Assembly (NCBI RefSeq): GCF_000024865.1
Contig: NC_013595.1
Location: forward strand, 6,448,001-6,512,000
Direction: 5' to 3'
DNA: 64,000 nt
Source: Streptosporangium roseum DSM 43021
Lineage (GTDB): Bacteria > Actinomycetota > Actinomycetes > Streptosporangiales > Streptosporangiaceae
The notes under the pieces were generated by a model. It searched no databases. It worked only from the letters and a program-made list of their open reading frames with translations, and was not told where the DNA came from. Below are positions 24,220-33,722 of the stretch, piece by piece; position 1 is the stretch's first letter, and every line of letters starts with the position of its first letter. The position numbers and the translations under genes are program-made.

Positions 24220-25089
24220 ATGTCACTGACCGAGCCCACGATCATCGGAGCGCTGTCGCCGTCTCGCGCCGGTGACTTCATGACGTGCCCGTTGCTCTAC
24301 CGCTTCCGGGTGATCGACCGGCTGCCCGAGCCGCCGTCGCCCGCCGCGGTGCGCGGCACGATGGTCCACTCGGTGCTGGAGCGCCTCTACGATCTCCCCG
24401 CCCCCGCGCGCACGGTCGCCGCGGCCCAGGAGCTGCTGGAGCCGCAGTGGCACAGGCTGCTGGCCGAGGACCCCGCCTACGGCGGGATGTTCGCCGACGA
24501 CCGGGAGCAGGCCCAGTGGCTGGCCCAGGCCGGCTCCATGCTGGAGCGCTACTTCACCCTTGAGGATCCCACCTGCCTGGAGCCCGCCGAGCGGGAGCTG
24601 TATGTGGAGGCGGTGCTCGACAACGGCCTGATGCTGCGCGGTTACATCGACCGGCTGGACGTCGCGCCCACCGGCGAGGTGCGCGTGGTCGACTACAAGA
24701 CCGGCAGCGCGCCGGGGCCGGCCTTCGAGGCCAAGGCCCTGTTCCAGATGAAGTTCTACGCGCTGACGCTGTGGCGGCTGCACGGCTCGGTGCCGCGCCT
24801 GCTGCAGTTGATGTATCTGGGGGGCGGCGGCGAGGTGCTCCGCTATGCCCCGGACGAGGCGGATCTCCGTGCCACCGAGCGCAAGGTGCAGGCCCTGTGG
24901 ACGGCCATCGAGCGGGCGATGGAGACCGGCGAGTGGCCCCCCAGGCCCAGCCGCCTGTGCGACTGGTGCAGCTACCAGGAGCTGTGCCCGCAGTTCGGCG
25001 GCACTCCCCCGCCGCTGCCCGGGCGGCAGCCGGGCGACACCGTGCGCAGCACCCGCCGCACCTCCAGGGCCGCGACCGACGAGCTCTGA
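24220..25089 (+). CDS. RecB/Cas4-like PD-(D/E)XK nuclease
   Basis: A 289-residue single-domain exonuclease of the RecB C-terminal type. LSPSRAGDFMTCPLLYRFRV holds the first Cys of a likely 4Fe-4S cluster; the other three are in LCDWCSYQELCPQF near the C-terminus. The nuclease core is GYIDRLD...VRVVDYKTG, with Asp, Asp and Lys of motifs II-III and the QxxxY-like FQMKFYALTLW. It probably acts in DNA end processing; it is not associated with CRISPR genes here. ATG 24220 directly precedes the conserved start MSLTEPTIIGALSPSR and has no strong ribosome site. The frame remains open far upstream only as antisense to other genes. Confidence 0.9.
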   Translation: MSLTEPTIIGALSPSRAGDFMTCPLLYRFRVIDRLPEPPSPAAVRGTMVHSVLERLYDLPAPARTVAAAQELLEPQWHRLLAEDPAYGGMFADDREQAQWLAQAGSMLERYFTLEDPTCLEPAERELYVEAVLDNGLMLRGYIDRLDVAPTGEVRVVDYKTGSAPGPAFEAKALFQMKFYALTLWRLHGSVPRLLQLMYLGGGGEVLRYAPDEADLRATERKVQALWTAIERAMETGEWPPRPSRLCDWCSYQELCPQFGGTPPPLPGRQPGDTVRSTRRTSRAATDEL

Positions 25090-25249
25090 ACGGCCGGGGC
25101 CCCGCGGACACGGGCCTCATGGACGTGGGCCTCGTGGACGCACCGGAGACGGCTCCCAGCCTCCGGCCCCGGGGGCACGGGGCTTCCCGGGCGCCACGGA
25201 GGCGACGTCCGGCCGCTCTCCACAGCCCGGGGCCCCGCGGGTCATCCGT

Positions 25250-25270
25250 GGGGATGAGTGCGATATCCCC
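25250..25270. promoter_or_regulatory. inverted repeat upstream of the two-component operon
   Basis: GGGGAT, 9 nt, ATCCCC, located 45 nt before the histidine kinase start. It could be the binding site of the co-encoded response regulator (autoregulation); this is positional inference. Confidence 0.35.
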
Positions 25271-25314
25271 CCGTAGCAGGGTGGCTGGAGAAACGGGACG
25301 CCTAAATTGATTGT

Positions 25315-26514
25315 GTGCGCAACACCCCAGGCGGCCTGCGGGCCTGGCTCCACGGACACCCGCTGATCTCCGACGCCGCCCTGGCGGTGGCGCTTGCGGC
25401 CGCCGCCGTGCCGTGCGCCTACGTCACCTCCCTGTCCGGCTTCGACGCCCCGGCCGGCGCCGCCGGGCCCGACGCGCTGGGCCTCACCCTGATCGTGGCC
25501 GGCTGCCTGTCCCCGGCGCTGCGCCGGCGTCTGCCGTTCACGATGCTCTTCCTGGTCGGCGTCGTGGAGATGACGCTGGCGTCACTGGACCGGAGCGGCT
25601 CCCTGCTCTGGGTCGCCGCGCTGGTGCTGGTCTACACGATCGCCGCCCGTCGCGGCCTGGCGCTCAGCCTGTGCGCGCTGGTGCTGAGCCTCACCTACCG
25701 CGCCGTCTTCGCGGTGACGGCCGCCGACCCCGGCGACCGGACGGCGCACCTGTTCGTGGCCCTGCTGACCATGACGCTGTGGATCGCCGGGCGCGGTGTC
25801 CGGCTGCGCCGGGCCTACCTCGCCGAGCTGCGCGACCGGGCCGGGCGGATGGAGCGGGCCCGGGAGGCCGACACGCGGGCGGCCAGGGCCGAGGAGCGCT
25901 CCCGCATCGCCCGCGAGCTGCACGACGTGGTCGCCCACCACGTGAGCGTGATGACCGTCCAGGCCTCCGCGGCCCGCCGGGTGCTGGCCACCAACCCCGA
26001 CGGCGCCCGTGAGGCGCTGTCGGCGATCGAGGAGATGGGCCGGACCGCGATGGCCGAGATGCGCAACATCGTGGGCGTGCTCAGGACCGACGCGGCGCCC
26101 GCCGAGCGCAACCCCCAGCCGGGGGTGCAGGAGATCCCCACCCTGGTCGACCAGATGCGCGAGGCGGGCCTGCGGACGCAGCTGTGGATCGAGGGCCGGG
26201 AGGGCTCGCTGCCGCCCGGCGTCGACCTGGCCGTCTACCGGCTGGTCCAGGAGGCGCTGACCAACAGCCTGCGGCACGCGGGACCGCAGGCCCGCGCCTG
26301 GGTGACCGTACGGCAGGAGCCGGGCGAGCTGGCTGTCCGGGTCGAGGACGACGGTCAGGGCTCCGGCGCCGCCGGACCGGCCGACGACCGGACCGGGCAC
26401 GGGCTGGTCGGCATCCGCGAGCGTGTGGCCCTCTATGGTGGGATCCTGAGGATCGGCCCGCGTCCGGAGGGCGGGTTCGAGGTCAATGCCCGGTTTCCCC
26501 TCAAGGACGTGTGA
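25315..26514 (+). CDS. sensor histidine kinase, DesK/NarX-type (HisKA_3)
   Basis: A 399-residue membrane kinase. The first about 155 residues hold four to five hydrophobic helices (LAVALAAAAVPCAYVTS, FTMLFLVGVVEMTLASL, LLWVAALVLVYTIAA). A coiled linker leads to the HisKA_3 dimerisation box RIARELHDVVAHHVSVMTVQ with the phospho-accepting His. The HATPase_c domain follows, with RLVQEALTNSLRHAG (N box) and GHGLVGIRERVALYGG (G box). No periplasmic sensor domain is seen, so the signal is probably sensed in or at the membrane. GTG 25315 is the start. It is coupled to the response regulator (TGATG). Confidence 0.93.
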   Translation: MRNTPGGLRAWLHGHPLISDAALAVALAAAAVPCAYVTSLSGFDAPAGAAGPDALGLTLIVAGCLSPALRRRLPFTMLFLVGVVEMTLASLDRSGSLLWVAALVLVYTIAARRGLALSLCALVLSLTYRAVFAVTAADPGDRTAHLFVALLTMTLWIAGRGVRLRRAYLAELRDRAGRMERAREADTRAARAEERSRIARELHDVVAHHVSVMTVQASAARRVLATNPDGAREALSAIEEMGRTAMAEMRNIVGVLRTDAAPAERNPQPGVQEIPTLVDQMREAGLRTQLWIEGREGSLPPGVDLAVYRLVQEALTNSLRHAGPQARAWVTVRQEPGELAVRVEDDGQGSGAAGPADDRTGHGLVGIRERVALYGGILRIGPRPEGGFEVNARFPLKDV

Positions 26515-27197
26515 TGACGATCAGAGTGTTACTGGTGGACGACCAGCCACTGCTGCGCACCGGTTTCCGTCTCATCCTGGAGGCCGAGCCGGATGTCACC
26601 GTGGTCGGCGAGGCCGGGGACGGCAAGGCCGCTCAGGACCAGTCGCGGGCGCTGATGCCCGACGTGGTGCTGATGGACATCCGGATGCCGGGCGTGGACG
26701 GCATAGAGGCGACCCGCCGGATCGTGCGGGAGGCCGTGAGCGGGGCCCACGTGCCCAAGGTCCTGGTGCTGACGACCTTCGACCTGGACGAATACATCGT
26801 GGAGGCGCTGCGCGCCGGGGCCAGCGGCTTCCTGCTGAAGGACGTCCCGCCGGACGAGCTGGTGCAGGCCATCAGGGTGGTCGCGGCGGGGGACGCCATC
26901 GTCGCGCCGAGCGTGACCCGGCGGCTGCTGGACAGGTTCGGGGCGCGCCTGCCCTCGGCACACCAGCAGCCCACCCCGGCCCGCCTGGACCGGCTCACCG
27001 AGCGCGAGATGGAGGTGCTGCGGCTGATCGCCCGGGGCATGTCCAACGCGGAGATCGCCGCCGAGCTCGTGGTGAGCGAGACGACGGTCAAGACCCACGT
27101 CGGCAACGTCCTCACCAAGCTCGGCCTGCGCGACCGGGTCCAGGCCGTGGTCCTGGCCTACGAGACCGGCCTGATCACCCCGGGCGCCATCCCCTAG
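26514..27197 (+). CDS. LuxR/NarL-type response regulator
   Basis: 227 residues: receiver domain with acidic pair VLLVDDQ, phosphorylation site VVLMDIRMPGVDG and LKDV switch lysine, then a C-terminal LuxR HTH (LTEREMEVLRLIARGMSNAE, then ELVVSETTVKTHVGNVL). ATG 26514 overlaps the kinase stop by one base. It forms a typical DesKR/LiaRS-like pair with the preceding kinase. Targets are unknown; the inverted repeat before the kinase gene is a candidate. Confidence 0.95.
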   Translation: MTIRVLLVDDQPLLRTGFRLILEAEPDVTVVGEAGDGKAAQDQSRALMPDVVLMDIRMPGVDGIEATRRIVREAVSGAHVPKVLVLTTFDLDEYIVEALRAGASGFLLKDVPPDELVQAIRVVAAGDAIVAPSVTRRLLDRFGARLPSAHQQPTPARLDRLTEREMEVLRLIARGMSNAEIAAELVVSETTVKTHVGNVLTKLGLRDRVQAVVLAYETGLITPGAIP

Positions 27198-27214
27198 GCT
27201 CCCTGCGGAAGACT

Positions 27215-27390
27215 CCGGATCGACCACCTCCCGAACCGCACCACCATCCGGCAGGGACCGGACCGGCATCCGGGACCACCCGGCTCCCCCACCCCGGCCG
27301 GGGAATGCGCCCCGGAACCCGGATCGACCACCTCCCGAACCGCACCACCATCCGGCAGGGACCGGACCGGCATCCGGGACCACCCGGCTC
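27215..27390. repeat. perfect 72-bp direct repeat, 104-bp period
   Basis: Copies at 27215-27286 and 27319-27390 are identical over 72 bases, starting CCGGATCGACCACCTCCCG. They fill the 218-nt gap between the response regulator and the convergent LysR gene. Flanks differ, but both are followed by a CGGCCGGG-like sequence. Perfect identity suggests recent duplication. Confidence 0.95.
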
Positions 27391-27415
27391 GCGAGCGCGG
27401 CCGGGAGGATCCGGG

Positions 27416-28270
27416 TCAGAGTCCGGCGAGGATCCGGGCGATCACCGGCCGGGTGTCGGCGCGGCGCCAGGCGACGGCGGTGGTGCAGCGGCATCCGTCG
27501 GAGAGCAGGACGAACACCACCCCGGCGCGGGCGTAGTGGTCGTCGGTGCTCTGCGAGAGCAGGGCGATGCCCTGACCGGCCGCGACCAGCTCCAGGGTCT
27601 CCTCGATCGCGCGGGACTCCACCTCACCTGCGATGTCCCCGACACCGATGGACCCCGGATGACGGAAGGCCCGCCAGACCGGGTCGGGGCTGCGGGGCAC
27701 CACCCAGACGCGGCCGGCCAGGTCGGCGGGGCCGACCTCGGCCAGCCGGGCGAGCGGGTCGCCGGCGGGCACGGCGACGGCCCTCCGGTCGCTGCCGAGG
27801 ACCAGCACCTCCAGGGCGTCGCCGGTGCTCAGCGGAGGCCACACCACGGCCAGGTCGCTGGTCCCGGCCAGCAGGCCGCACGACGGGTCGTCGAAATCGA
27901 AGCGGCGCGGCCGTACTTCCCTGCCGGAGGCACGCCGTATCCCGTCAAACAGCCGGGAGGTGCGCGTGCCGGCCGCCTCGCCCATGAATCCCACGGTCAG
28001 CCCGGAGGTGTCCCCGGCCAGCAGGGCCTCCAACTCGTCGGCGGCGGTCGTCACCGCCACGGCGTGGGCCAGCAGCCGGCCGCCCAGCTCGGTCAGGCGC
28101 ACCCCGTCGCGGTCGCGGATCAGCAGCGGCCGTCCGGCGCCGGCCTCCAGGCGTTTCACGGCGGCGCTCACGGTCGGCTGGCTGACCCCGAGCGAGGTGG
28201 CCGCGCCCCGGAACGACCCGGCCCTGGCCACGGCGACGAACGCCCGTACGGCCGGCAGCGTAACGTCCAT
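27416..28270 (-). CDS. LysR family transcriptional regulator
   Basis: 284 residues. The N-terminal winged HTH is clear: MDVTLPAVRAFVAVARAGSF then RGAATSLGVSQPTVSAAVKR. The rest is the periplasmic-binding-like effector domain (LTVGFMGEAAGTRTSRLFDG; LELVAAGQGIALLSQST). ATG 28270 starts right at the family's usual N-terminus. It diverges from azlC, and an LTTR-type box lies in the 79-nt gap, so it most likely controls the azlCD exporter in response to an amino acid or analogue. Confidence 0.92.
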   Translation of the reverse strand: MDVTLPAVRAFVAVARAGSFRGAATSLGVSQPTVSAAVKRLEAGAGRPLLIRDRDGVRLTELGGRLLAHAVAVTTAADELEALLAGDTSGLTVGFMGEAAGTRTSRLFDGIRRASGREVRPRRFDFDDPSCGLLAGTSDLAVVWPPLSTGDALEVLVLGSDRRAVAVPAGDPLARLAEVGPADLAGRVWVVPRSPDPVWRAFRHPGSIGVGDIAGEVESRAIEETLELVAAGQGIALLSQSTDDHYARAGVVFVLLSDGCRCTTAVAWRRADTRPVIARILAGL

Positions 28271-28278
28271 CCAGCAAG

Positions 28279-28302
28279 GATAGCCATCGCCTATCGGCAT
28301 AG
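28279..28302. promoter_or_regulatory. LysR-type operator between lysR and azlC
   Basis: GATAG, 7 nt, CTATC is a perfect dyad fitting the T-N11-A rule for LysR proteins (ATAG-N7-CTAT). A further ATAG lies 4 nt on, giving a third half-site. It starts 9 nt upstream of the LysR ATG, as expected for autoregulation. Confidence 0.6.
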
Positions 28303-28349
28303 CCGCAAACTATTGAACGCGGGCGCGGCCCCTGCCGCACGATTCACCC

Positions 28350-29255
28350 ATGACATATCAGCCGAACGCACGGGCGTCCGAGACCGGGCCGTGGGATCCG
28401 GCCGACCCGGCCGCCGTGCGCCCGGCATCGGCCGGGCGGGACGGCACGCGGTCAGATCCCGGCGCCACCCCCGGCACAGAGACCGGGCGGGACGGCACGC
28501 GGTCGGATACCGGCACAGAGACCGGGCGGGACGGCACGCGGTCGGATACCGGCGCGGAGACCGGGTGGGGCGGCACGCGGTCGGATCTCGGGCTCGCGTT
28601 GGGCGCGGCGGCCGGTGCGGCCACCTATTCGGCGGTGTTCGGAGCGGCGGCGGTGGACCGGGGCTGGTCCGCGTGGGAGGCGGTGCTGGCCAGTGTCGCG
28701 GTGCACGCCGGGAGCAGCCAGATCGTCGGGCTGTCGGCGCTGGGAGGCGGCGTCCCCGGAGCGCCGGGCGGCGCGTCGCCGGCGACCGGGGCGGTGATCG
28801 CGGCGGTGGTCGCCGCCTCGCTGGTCAACCTGCGGCTGACCGCGTTCGGGCTGGCGCTCGGCGACGTCTTCCGGACCCGGTGGGGCCGATGGCTCGCCGC
28901 GCACCTGGTCTCCGACGAGTCGGTGGCGGCCGCGGTGTCACGGGGGACCCCGGCCACCCGCAGGCGGACGTTCCTGGTGGTCGGGTCGCTGCTGTTCACC
29001 GGCTGGGTGGGCGGCACGGCCGCCGGTGCGGTGCTCGGCTCGGTGCTGCCCCACGGGGCGCGGGAGGCGGTGGACGGCGCCGCCGCGGCCGCCTTCGCCG
29101 CACTGCTCGTCCCTCTGCTCCGCACCCGCCGCGAGTCGCTGGTCGCCGCCGGGGCGGCCGGCCTGGCGCTGGTGGCGTCGTGGTGGCTGCCGCCGGGCCT
29201 GCCGGTCCTCGTCGCCGCGCTGGCCGCCGTCCCGTTCGCGGTGCGGTCGGCATGA
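28350..29255 (+). CDS. azlC: AzlC family amino-acid exporter subunit with repeat-rich N-terminus
   Basis: 301 residues. From about residue 80 this is a normal AzlC permease: GLALGAAAGAATYSAVFG, HAGSSQIVGLSALG, AASLVNLRLTAFGLALGDVF and LLFTGWVGGTAAGAVLG. The first about 80 residues are not: they hold four copies of a GRDGTRSDTGTET-like unit rich in Gly, Arg, Asp and Thr, encoded by 39-nt DNA repeats. An internal start after the repeats is possible, but no good ribosome site was found. With AzlD it forms a branched-chain amino acid exporter. It overlaps azlD by 4 nt (ATGA). Confidence 0.87.
   Translation: MTYQPNARASETGPWDPADPAAVRPASAGRDGTRSDPGATPGTETGRDGTRSDTGTETGRDGTRSDTGAETGWGGTRSDLGLALGAAAGAATYSAVFGAAAVDRGWSAWEAVLASVAVHAGSSQIVGLSALGGGVPGAPGGASPATGAVIAAVVAASLVNLRLTAFGLALGDVFRTRWGRWLAAHLVSDESVAAAVSRGTPATRRRTFLVVGSLLFTGWVGGTAAGAVLGSVLPHGAREAVDGAAAAAFAALLVPLLRTRRESLVAAGAAGLALVASWWLPPGLPVLVAALAAVPFAVRSA
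28434..28590 (+). repeat. 39-nt in-frame tandem repeats within azlC
   Basis: The core GGGCGGGACGGCACGCGGTC begins at 28434, 28485, 28524 and, with two changes, 28563. The first interval is 51 nt, the next two 39 nt, all multiples of three, so the reading frame is kept. This is a likely length-variable locus. Confidence 0.9.
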
Positions 29256-29554
29256 ACGTCGTGCTGTTCGTCGCGGGCCTGGCCGTCGTGACCTACCTGC
29301 TCCGGCTGGCCGGGGTGAGCGCCGCGGCGCGGGATACGGGGGACGGCCGCCGGAGCCTGTTCACCGCGCTGCTGCCGGTGGCGCTGCTGGCCGCCGTCGC
29401 GGCCCTCCAGGCCGCACCGGGCGGCCGCCCGGTGGCCCACCTGGTCGTCGCCGCCGCCGTGGCGGGCGTGGCAGTCCGCCGCCTGGGATTCCTGCCCGCC
29501 ATGCTCCTCGGCACCGCCGCCGGAGCGCTTGTGACTCTTGGAGGACTTCTGTGA
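29252..29554 (+). CDS. azlD: AzlD family amino-acid exporter subunit
   Basis: A 100-residue membrane protein with three to four helices: MNVVLFVAGLAVVTYLLRLA, LFTALLPVALLAAVAAL and LGFLPAMLLGTAAGALVTLG. It pairs with AzlC, overlapping it by 4 nt, as in most azlCD loci. The start of the next gene (GTGA) overlaps its stop, so a GNAT gene belongs to the same operon. Confidence 0.88.
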   Translation: MNVVLFVAGLAVVTYLLRLAGVSAAARDTGDGRRSLFTALLPVALLAAVAALQAAPGGRPVAHLVVAAAVAGVAVRRLGFLPAMLLGTAAGALVTLGGLL

Positions 29555-30372
29555 TCATCCGTGAACTGACCCCTGACGACCTCGGCGCCTGCCTGCGGCT
29601 CGCGGCGGACCGGCAGTGGTCGCGCGAGGAGCGCAAGTGGCTGTTCCTGCTCCAGGGCGGGGAGGGCTACGGGATGGTGGACCCCGGCGGCGAGCTGGTG
29701 GCCACCGCCATCCTGACCCGCTACGGCACCCGCACCGCCGCGATCAGCATGGTGCTGGTTGCCTCGCGTCACGGGCGCCAGGGGCTGGGGGGCCGCCTGA
29801 TCGGCCACATTCTGGACCAGGCGCGCGGCGCGACCGTCTTCCTGAACGCGACCGCGACGGGCCGTCCCCTGTACGAGCGGCTCGGCTTCCGGGTGACGAG
29901 CCCGGTCGCCATGCATCTGGGGACCTTCACCGGGCAGGCGGCCGGCGCGTCCCGCCCCGCCTCCCCCGAGGACCTGAAGGCGATCGCCGACCTCGACGCG
30001 GAGGTCGTCGGTGCCGACCGCTCGGCCCTCCTGACGAGGCTGTTCGACTTCGCCGAGCAGATCCGGGTGATCGAGGACCGGGGAGTGGTCACGGGCTACG
30101 CCGGCATGTGGCGCAATATGGGCAACACGGTCGTCGGGCCGGTGATCGCCGCGGATCCGGCGGACGCCCGGCGGCTGATCGCCGACCTCGCCTCCCAGGT
30201 CGGGGGCCCGGCCCGGATCGAGGTCGAGGAGAGCCGCCGGGAGCTGGCGGAGTGGCTGACCAGGCACGGCATGGTGGCGGGGATGAGGACCTCGGACATG
30301 GTCGCCGGCACCGAGCCGCTCCCCGGCGACCGGAGCAGGTATTTCGCCCCGGTCATGTCCGCACTGGGGTGA
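29551..30372 (+). CDS. GNAT family N-acetyltransferase, two-domain
   Basis: 273 residues. The N-terminal GNAT domain has VIIRELTPDDLGACLRLAAD and the acetyl-CoA loop SRHGRQGLGGRLIGHILDQA. The C-terminal about 120 residues (YAGMWRNMGNTVVGPVIAAD, EESRRELAEWLTRHGM) resemble the partner domain seen in YitH-like acetyltransferases. GTG 29551 overlaps the azlD stop, so it is translated with the exporter. One guess is that it acetylates the amino acid or analogue that AzlCD exports; the sequence does not prove this. Confidence 0.85.
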   Translation: MIIRELTPDDLGACLRLAADRQWSREERKWLFLLQGGEGYGMVDPGGELVATAILTRYGTRTAAISMVLVASRHGRQGLGGRLIGHILDQARGATVFLNATATGRPLYERLGFRVTSPVAMHLGTFTGQAAGASRPASPEDLKAIADLDAEVVGADRSALLTRLFDFAEQIRVIEDRGVVTGYAGMWRNMGNTVVGPVIAADPADARRLIADLASQVGGPARIEVEESRRELAEWLTRHGMVAGMRTSDMVAGTEPLPGDRSRYFAPVMSALG

Positions 30373-30573
30373 CGGGGACGCCTTCCCCGGCGACCTCCGG
30401 CCTCTCGCCGGTTGGCGCCGGGCGTCCGTTCCGGGCCTCCCCCTCGAAGGCGCCGGCCTCCTCCGACCGGCCGGTCCGCCGCGCCCCCGTCGGATCTCCC
30501 CGCCGCCCCGGCCCACGCCCTCAGCGCGTGCCGGGGCCGTCCTCCCCTGAGGGTGGACCACCGCCCGATCGGG

Positions 30574-31589
<1,016 letters not shown>

Positions 31590-31593
<4 letters not shown>

Positions 31594-32615
31594 GTGGTCT
31601 CCAGCATCGGCTTGATCTCGTTCTCCCAGAGCGACCGCCGCTCCTCACGGGGCAGGTGGCAGCGGACCAGGTGACCGCCCTCGGTCTCCAGGAGAGCCGG
31701 CACCTCGGTGTCGGCCTTGCTGTGCGTCCGGTCGGAGTAGGGGCAGCGGGGGTGGAAGGCGCAGCCCGACGGGATGTTGATCAGTGAGGGCGGGGAGCCC
31801 TTGATCGGCATCAGCCGCTCGGTGCGCTCCCGGTCCAGGCGGGGCATCGACCCCAGCAAACCCCATGTGTAGGGGTGCTCGGGACGGTAGAAGATGTCCT
31901 CCGCCGCGCCGTACTCGATGCACTTGCCGCCGTACATGACCAGGATGTCGTCCGACAGCTCGGCCACGACGCCCAGATCGTGGGTGATGATGATGAGGGC
32001 GGAGTTGAACTCCCGCTGCAGATCCCGCATCAGGTCCAGGATCTGGGCCTGTACGGTCACGTCCAGCGCGGTGGTCGGCTCGTCGGCGATCAGCAGCTCC
32101 GGGTCGCACGACAGCGCCATCGCGATCATCGCGCGCTGCCGCATGCCGCCGGAGAACTCGTGCGGATACGCGTCCACCCGGCGGCCCGGCTCCGGGATGC
32201 CCACCCGGCCGAGCATGTCGATCGCGTGCTTGCGCGCGACCTTCTTGTTCACGCTGTGGTGGATCCGGTATGCCTCCACGATCTGGTCGCCGACCGTGTA
32301 GTAGGGGTGCATCGCCGACAGCGGATCCTGGAAGATCATCGCCATCTTCTTGCCGCGCAGCCCGCGCACGTGCTCCTGGGAGGCGCTGACCAGCTCCTCC
32401 CCGTCCAGCCAGATCTCACCGGAGATCCTGGCGTGGCCGCCCTTGTGCAGCCCCAGGATGCCCAGGCTGGTGACGCTCTTTCCGGATCCGGACTCTCCCA
32501 CGATCCCGAGCGTGCTGCCCCGCTCCAGCGAGAAGGTCAGCCCGTCGACGGACTTGACCAGCCCGTCGTCGGTCGGGAAGTGGATCTTCAGGTCCTTCAG
32601 TTCAAGGAAGCTCAC
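31590..32615 (-). CDS. dppD: oligopeptide/dipeptide ABC transporter ATPase (OppD/DppD)
   Basis: 341 residues with Walker A GESGSGKS (40-47), Q-loop MIFQDPLSAMHP, signature FSGGMRQRAMIAMAL, Walker B LLIADEPTTALD and H-loop ITHDLG. The C-terminal extension has the PSGCAFHPRCPYSDRTHSK cysteine motif typical of OppD. Overlaps of 4 nt on both sides tie it to dppB and dppF. Confidence 0.93.
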
Positions 32616-33631
32616 GCCAGCCTCACCCTCGGGTCGACCACCGCGTAGAGCAGGTCGACGATCAGACTCGCGACGACCACGAACAGCGCCGCGAGCAACG
32701 TCACCCCCATCACCTTGGGAAGGTCCTGGTTGACGATGGCGTCGATGGCGTACTTGCCGAGGCCCGGCAGGGAGTAGGCGCTCTCGGTGAGGACGGCGCC
32801 GCCGATCAGCAGGCCGAAGTCCAGGCCGAAGACGGTGAGGATGGGCGTCAGCGCCGCCCGGAGGCCGTGCTTGGTGACCACGGTGCTCTCACGGAGCCCC
32901 TTGGCACGGGCGGTGCGGATGTAGTCCTCGTTCATCGTCTCCAGCATGCCCGCCCGGGTGAGACGCGCATAAGTGGCCGCGAACAGGAAGGCCAGCGTGA
33001 TCCACGGGAGAAGCAGGTTGTAGGCCCACTGGCCGGGACTGTCGAGGAAGGTGGTGTAGTGGCCGCCCTGCGCCGCGAAGGAGAACGGGTTGCCGTAACT
33101 GAACACCAGCAGGGATACCAGGCCGGTGAAGAAGATCGGCAGGGAGACTCCTGCCAGAGCGACGGTCATGGCCGCCCGGTCGAAGACGCTGCCTCTGCGC
33201 AACGCGGACAGCACGCCGATGCCCACGCCCATGACCACCCAGATCACCGCCGCGCCGATCGCGAGGGACAGGGTGACCGGCAGGCGGTTCATGAGGTCGG
33301 GAAAGACCGGTTGCCGGGTGATGAACGAATATCCCAGGCAGGGGGCCGGGCACGCCTCGACCCCGGGGCCGTAGTCGTACTCAGCGCCCGCGACGATCCC
33401 CTTCACGAACCTGCCGTACTGCACGACCAGTGGATCGTTGAACCCCAGCCGTTCGGCGGCCAGCTTGGCCGTCTCCGCCGTGGCCGTACGGCCGACATAC
33501 CGGCTGGCCATGCCCTCCGGAGTCGCCCCCGCCAGTTGGGGCACGAGGAAGAAGATCGCGAAGGTGGCCATGCTCACGACGAGGAGCATGATCACTGCGC
33601 CGATCAGGCGTCTGATGATGTATGTGACCAC
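32612..33631 (-). CDS. dppB: peptide ABC transporter permease (OppB/DppB)
   Basis: 339 residues, six transmembrane helices. It starts at GTG 33631 with MVTYIIRRLIGAVIMLLVV and has the EAA loop EDYIRTARAKGLRESTVVTK followed by GLDFGLLIGGAVLTESAYSL, both standard for DppB-type permeases. A longer loop after helix 1 (about residues 45-110) contains CPAPCLGYSF. It lies 91 nt downstream of the binding-protein gene. Confidence 0.93.
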   Translation of the reverse strand: MVTYIIRRLIGAVIMLLVVSMATFAIFFLVPQLAGATPEGMASRYVGRTATAETAKLAAERLGFNDPLVVQYGRFVKGIVAGAEYDYGPGVEACPAPCLGYSFITRQPVFPDLMNRLPVTLSLAIGAAVIWVVMGVGIGVLSALRRGSVFDRAAMTVALAGVSLPIFFTGLVSLLVFSYGNPFSFAAQGGHYTTFLDSPGQWAYNLLLPWITLAFLFAATYARLTRAGMLETMNEDYIRTARAKGLRESTVVTKHGLRAALTPILTVFGLDFGLLIGGAVLTESAYSLPGLGKYAIDAIVNQDLPKVMGVTLLAALFVVVASLIVDLLYAVVDPRVRLA

Positions 33632-33722
33632 AGTGCCCGGCCCAGGTGGCCGCCGGAAGGATTGCTCCCGGCGGCCACCGCTGCCTTCACCTGCCTAACT
33701 ACTCGTTGTCTGAGAAGCGGTG

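Noticed and set aside
24220..25089. Cas4 of a CRISPR system
   Set aside because: The fold is Cas4/RecB-like, but there are no cas neighbours or repeats; a stand-alone RecB-like nuclease next to an M50 protease is usual in actinobacteria.
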